Source: Heterodera schachtii (taxonomy: Eukaryota; Nematoda; Chromadorea; Rhabditida; Heteroderidae). From it: a stretch of 64,000 bases of DNA. The notes beneath the pieces are model-generated. The model was given only the letters and a program-made list of their open reading frames with translations, did no database searches and was not told the origin of the DNA. Positions 59,301-64,000 of this stretch are shown here, one piece after another; the first letter of the stretch is position 1, and every line of letters starts with the position of its first letter. Location: assembly GCA_023374025.1 (NCBI GenBank), contig SIJG01000022.1:1319765-1383764 (forward strand). The letters run 5' to 3'. The position numbers and the translations under genes were made by a program.

Positions 59301-59575
59301 TGCAGCTGTTGCTGCTGATGATGCTGGTGGTGTTGGAGGTGGTGATTGTGCCGGTGCCGTTTCTGTCCCCTGCTGCCGGTGTTGTCGTTGTTGCCAATTG
59401 TGCGGCAACATGCCAAAGATAACGGACACAACAATGACGAGCAGCAGCATGACCGCGGCACGGCTTCCAAAGCGGACTTTGGCGGCAACTCGCGCTCATC
59501 CAACGGTTTCAAGCAGTCCAATGCCGTGCCGAAAAACGAGCCGTCCAACAATGTGTCCAATGTCGACTCAACCAT
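51613..59575 (-). CDS. osgn-1: OSGIN-type oxidative-stress flavoprotein (FAD/NAD-binding monooxygenase-like)
   Basis: Ten exons 5' to 3': 59575-59260, 59103-58940, 58833-58579, 56428-56285, 55741-55550, 54158-54009, 53847-53487, 53078-52788, 52278-52124, 51918-51613; all in phase, about 777 aa, longer than human OSGIN1/2. The first nucleotide-binding loop is GNGPAG (106-111), followed by [10 protein letters not shown]. Then come [14 protein letters not shown], the substrate-side block [30 protein letters not shown], and a second loop [14 protein letters not shown] (about 493-506) with LHIFRR. The end is [19 protein letters not shown], an OSGIN hallmark. The first ATG used is 59575; no other ATG in frame is better. 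Exon 3 has a choice of CAG-CAG acceptors (258 or 255 nt). The 2.15 kb third intron holds two transposon-like elements and the fourth carries a tandem repeat. A Thr/Ala/Met-rich insertion precedes the second nucleotide loop. Confidence 0.9.
53107..53480. repeat. Polypurine tract with (GA)n run
   Basis: A purine-rich + strand within an OSGIN intron, including a (GA)n run at about 53266-53309 followed by a G run. On the OSGIN coding strand it is polypyrimidine, directly upstream of an exon. Confidence 0.8.
53910..53985 (-). other. tRNA-like sequence (Lys-CTT-like loop) with unpaired acceptor stem
   Basis: On the minus strand, CTCAGTGGTC (A box-like), an anticodon-like loop CTCTTGG, and GCGGGTTCGATTCCCGT (B box in a well-paired T stem) occur in order. 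The 5' and 3' acceptor halves do not pair, and the variable region is long. It lies in an OSGIN intron and is probably a tRNA pseudogene or tRNA-derived element. Confidence 0.4.
54880..55435. repeat. GA-rich polypurine tract
   Basis: About 550 bp of A/G-rich + strand sequence in an OSGIN intron, ending close to exon 55550-55741. Long Ser/Leu/Phe-rich minus-strand frames across it are by-products. Confidence 0.85.
55857..56085. repeat. Three-copy repeat with CCCAACTGAGTCCCCGGG
   Basis: Copies begin at about 55857, 55942 and 56044, each continuing into AAGGACATTGATC or a variant. Spacing is unequal (about 85 and 102 bp). It lies in an OSGIN intron. Confidence 0.75.
56676..57240. mobile_element. 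Foldback element with 16-bp tandem repeats in both arms
   Basis: The left arm (about 56680-56852) is a run of GGACAATCGGACAGTG-type units leading into TAAAATGCATAAAAAAGAT and GGAGGGGAACGATTGTGCC. The right arm (about 57018-57235) is its reverse complement, GGCACAATCGTTCCCCTCC through to CACTGTCCGATTGTCC units. The loop is about 165 bp. It sits in OSGIN intron 3. Confidence 0.85.
57352..58462. mobile_element. Non-autonomous hAT-like element with 8-bp target duplication
   Basis: Terminal inverted repeats TAGAGATGCGCCGTGA (left) and TCACGGCGCATCTCTA (right) match perfectly over 16 bp. They are flanked by the identical 8-bp sequence GTAATTGG at 57344-57351 and 58463-58470. Subterminal regions carry many GTGACCGTGACCGTGA repeats. 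The 1111-bp interior has no transposase frame. TIRs starting TAGAGATG plus an 8-bp duplication fit the hAT superfamily. Confidence 0.85.
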
Positions 59576-60459
59576 GGTTTTGGGTATACAAAAACGATGG
59601 TTCAACAACAGCAACAACAATGGCGGCAACAGTTTTTGTTGGTGAACATGGCGGTGCCGTCGTTGTCGTTAATGGTCGTCAGAAATGCCGAGAATGATGA
59701 TGATGATGTCGGGAGGAATGGCATTGGCATCATTTACTGGTTGCTAATGAGGTGATGATGATGATGTTTTTGGAAGATGGTGTCAAAGCTGTTGAAGAAG
59801 CAAAATGTAGAAGAAAAAAAAGATGAAAAAGGGCAATATTTTTAAATCTACAAAATTTAAAAATTTAGACGGGGGATAAAATTGTGGAATTTTCATGAAA
59901 TTTATGGTGACCTTGGTATTAAATTAAAAAATTTAAAAAACAATTAAATATGGCGCGTCCGGCTAATTGTGCTGCCATTTTAATAGTCCCCGTGCTATTC
60001 GAGAGTCTCGGACTCGAGAAAATTATCGAGACTTTTTTGGCACTCCGTCTCGAATATTCGAGAAATTTTCGGTCCCGAAAATCAAAAGCCAAGCCTTGAA
60101 GGGCAAGGAATTAAAAAAAGTTAAAAATTATAAAATTCCATGTCTCCGAGTCTGAACCAATCGCACAAAATACGAACAGATGGAGTTTATAGAAATGATG
60201 ATCATGGGAAGACGACAGGCAATTAATTTGACAAATTGTTTAATTGGCATTCCAAAAAAAAAGATTAGAGATTAGACAAAGCGATAATTGCCTAATGATG
60301 ATGATGATAATGATAATGAGAGGGGAGTCTGTTAGTTATTATTAACTAATTAATGAGTGATGTCTGTGGGCAATTGTGTTTTGAAAATTTCAAAGTCACA
60401 AAACACAAAAAAGAATTGGAATTAACAAAAAAAAAAATGATGACTATCAGGAATATGTC

Positions 60460-60615
60460 GGAATGCCGATTTTCGAGTTCGAAATGACGATTTCCGACAT
60501 TTTTGGGTTCGAAATGTCGATTTCGACATTTTTGGGTTCGAATGCCGATTTCCGACATTTTTGGGTTCGAAATGCCGATTTCCGACATTTTTGGGTTCGA
60601 AATGCCGATTTCCTA
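60460..60615. repeat. 30-bp tandem repeat, about five copies
   Basis: The unit GAAATGCCGATTTCCGACAT followed by TTTTGGGTTC repeats with small changes; one unit is 29 bp. Both strands stay open across it. Confidence 0.85.
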
Positions 60616-61055
60616 TTGCCCAATTTTTTTTTTTTTTTTTTTTTGAGTGAGTCGGCACACAACCCTCTGCTGGTTGCTAGGAGTAATAAATAATTATGAA
60701 GGGCGATGATAATTTATAAATAGTGTAAATAAACTGTTACAAACAACAGCAGCGAAGAACGGTCCCCTCCCCCCCCCCCCCAGGGGCTGTTCCTCTCATT
60801 GTTAATTAATTTATTAATGAGGGAGGGGGGAAGGTTGGGGGTTAATTAATTGTTGACGGACGGACGCCGACCCAGCTTATAGTCAGTCTTCTGATAAAAA
60901 TTGTTTGTAGTTTATCGAGAGTCTCTATCGTTTTCTGTCCGTCCTCCAACTCTCGCCAATTCTGTTAAAAAACCCACTGATAACAGAGTGGCTAATTAAT
61001 TTATAAAATGATAAGAGTGATTAGGGCGGGGAGGGGAGGAGTTCCCCCAGGGAAT

Positions 61056-61430
61056 GGGCCGTTCCGGCGCCGACGTTTCGGCGCCAGCTCGGTTTTTTGG
61101 GCTATAACTCCTTTCATAGTTGTCCTAATTTAATGAATTTGGTATCATTCGATAGTCCTACGTATTGACTATTTGCCTATGAAATTTCGAAAAATTTGGC
61201 CAAGTTTTGAAAGAGTTAGGACCAGAAAACTTCAAAAACTGGTTTTCCAAAACTTTTTGGTCCTAACTTTTTTGAAACTTAACCAAATTTTTTGGAATTT
61301 CATAGGCAAATAGTGAACACAGGTAAGGCTATTGAATGACATCAAATTCATTCATTTAGGTCAGTTATTGAAGGAGTTATACCCAAAAAACTAAGCTGGC
61401 GCTCATTTGGTCGGCGCCCATTTGAGCCCC
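61056..61430. mobile_element. Near-complete palindrome, MITE-like, with GGCGCC-rich ends
   Basis: The left end GGGCCGTTCCGGCGCCGACG and right end (reverse complement GGGGCTCAAATGGGCGCCGA) are followed inwards by matching GGCGCCAGC/GCGCCAGC and GTTTTTTGGG blocks. The pairing continues through TATTTGCCTATGAAATT into the centre, so almost the whole 375 bp can fold on itself. There is no coding frame. The ends resemble those of the element at 32734-33106. Confidence 0.8.
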
Positions 61431-62579
61431 ACAAATTCCATCCCCTCCCCCGGCGAACACAAAAATATGTTGACACAACGGGTCAACAACAATAAGAGAA
61501 AATAAAATGGGCACAAAATTTGCCTCTGATGAAAAAATTGGCACTCTCCGCACAATTTTTTTGTGCTTTGCAAGCAAAAAAAAAGAAGAAAAATTTGGGC
61601 AATTTTGTCAATGTCAGCAAATAATAAAAGGATTGTGCTGATTTGTTCACGAAGAATTTTGTTAAAAAAAATTTTTTTTGACTCGAAAAAATCCGGGAAA
61701 AATTAATGCGCGAGAAAAATTTGGTTTTAGAAATTTTGGCGCTAATTTAAAAGTGGTTGGTGTCACAGTTTGGGAAATCTAAATCGAATTTATTGTCCAA
61801 ATGGATGGGGCAGATTCGTGCCAATTGTAAGCATGTTCCACAAAAATGCAGCATGGAAAAACGGTGTCATGATCAGATATCATCATCATTATCTTCACAC
61901 TTTTATGAAGCGCCGAAATTTTTGATTTTATTTTTTTTTTTTTTTTTGCAAATAATTGTCAAAATATTGCGCAATATTTTCCCAAAAAGTGTCATTTTTA
62001 TCATTTAGATTACATATTTATCCCCAAATTATGCAGATTAGAAAAATATATGGATTTTTGTAAGCGAATAATGATTATTGTATGCATATTAATTTGTAAA
62101 TGACACCCTTTTTAAAGGGCAATGATTGAATGGACGACGGAAAAGTGCAAAAAACAAATGCAAATTAGTAATTAATTAATTTATTATTAAAGGGTATTTA
62201 GGCATACAAGAGGGATAAGAAGAGTTTTTGATGGCCATATTGTTAAGAATGGCCAAACAAAAAGCAAAAAATTTAGGTCAAAAGCTCCCAGCCCCCAATC
62301 TTGTGGGCGCTAATAATTTACAAAATTTAAAATAGTGCCAAAAATGAAATGCCGAAAAAATTAATTGAGGGCACCAAAAAAAAGATTAATTATTTTTTCA
62401 TTTTGTTTGTTATTTTATAAAAACAATAATAATTCATTCGTTCGCTTTTTTCATCAAAGACGCAAAATGACTAATAATTTGTTGGAATCGGCGGAAGGGG
62501 GAGGGAGAAGGAAGAGACGGCACAGAAAAGAATGATGAGAAAGAAAAATTTAAACAAAAAAAGGGGGGAGGGAATGGAA

Positions 62580-63230
<651 letters not shown>

Positions 63231-64000
63231 CACAGAAAAAGAGACGGAAAGTAAGGTTGTTTGTGTACAACGCCTATTACTGGGGATGAAGCAGAACGCC
63301 AAATGCGAGAAAAAGCGGGAGGGGGGGGGGGGGGGGGGAAAGCGTTCACATTCCAAAGTCAACATTAATAAACACATATCCATTCCCCCCATTGGATTAA
63401 CAGCAAAAGTGGATGGATGGATGGATGGATATACGTCTCTCACATTTCATCATAATTGCAAAAAGGGGACGACGCGCAATTAGTGCCCTCAAATAAATAC
63501 ATAATTAATAATAATTAAAAATGAAACCCCGGCGGAATTCCGTGCAATTTTAAATTTAAAAAACAAACAAAAAAAAAAGTCGCTTCCGTTTGTGTTTTCA
63601 GCCCCCCTCATGAATTTAATTTAGGCGCCTGAACACTCGAAAATTTACTTGAATTTTCAAGTGCAAAAATGAAAGTGTTTTTTTCAATTAAAAGTAATTA
63701 AAAACTGAAAAAGCGAGGCCAACCAACAAAAGGTCGTGTCCGTCGAGAGGTCGAGACTGAAATTTCTCGTGCGCAAAATTGACAGTTTCGTCCTCCAATT
63801 CAGCGGGGAGCGGAACGGAAAAGGATGAATGGAATAATGATGATGGGTGTGTTGTGTTGCATTTGCAACGACCGGCGGCCTCTGATTTTGGATCGTTGGT
63901 CGATGGATTGGATGTGAGAGAGTGTGGTGGTGGTGATGCAATAGAAAGTGACACGGAGAGGGTGGGGGGTGGGGGGGGTGAAAGGGGGGGAAGGGGGAAA

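Overview
The window reads as nuclear DNA of a nematode. GC-rich coding exons are broken by many short AT-rich introns, most of which end in TTTCAG or TTTTAG. The gene set is a SNF-type neurotransmitter transporter, an astacin-EGF-CUB protease, an ET/Ly6-like receptor and several conserved housekeeping genes. At least three introns use GC instead of GT at the donor, a trait I associate with cyst nematodes such as Globodera, so a tylenchid plant parasite is my inference. There are no bacterial operons, CRISPR arrays or viral genes.

Layout. 1-2932 is AT-rich with no gene I can support. 2933-5686 (+) encodes a small single-pass cysteine-rich surface protein. 9232-16277 (+) is a 22-exon SLC6 transporter of the GABA-transporter type. 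25268-18934 (-) is a large secreted astacin metalloprotease, possibly extended by a Gly-rich tail exon at 17352-16933. 30590-27221 (-) is TMEM115. 33546-40962 (+) is a RUN/PH protein matching PLEKHM2/SKIP, with one apparent frameshift. 41783-42680 (+) is the LYR protein ETFRF1. 45126-42866 (-) is a carbonyl-reductase-like SDR that converges on ETFRF1. 46317-50442 (+) is the pseudouridine synthase PUS7. 59575-51613 (-) is an OSGIN-type flavoprotein. The rest, to 64000, is mostly repeats.

Exon models were built by hand. For each join I checked splice dinucleotides, reading phase and, where possible, family motifs. Across about 96 introns nearly every junction keeps phase; the exceptions are listed as findings. 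The genes are functionally unrelated (synapse, extracellular matrix, Golgi, lysosome/kinesin transport, mitochondria, RNA modification, stress flavoprotein), so this is an ordinary gene neighbourhood and not one pathway.

The accessory content is rich in non-autonomous elements: a 1.1 kb hAT-like element with an 8-bp target duplication, a foldback element with tandem-repeat arms, two palindromic TIR elements, a recurring palindromic family around a TGATCACGAAT core, several minisatellites, and long strand-biased polypurine tracts. The best candidates for something undescribed are the protease's roughly 340-residue unrecognised N-terminal region and Gly-rich tail, the recurrent AAGGAC palindromes, and a structured GC-rich island at 50515-50830.
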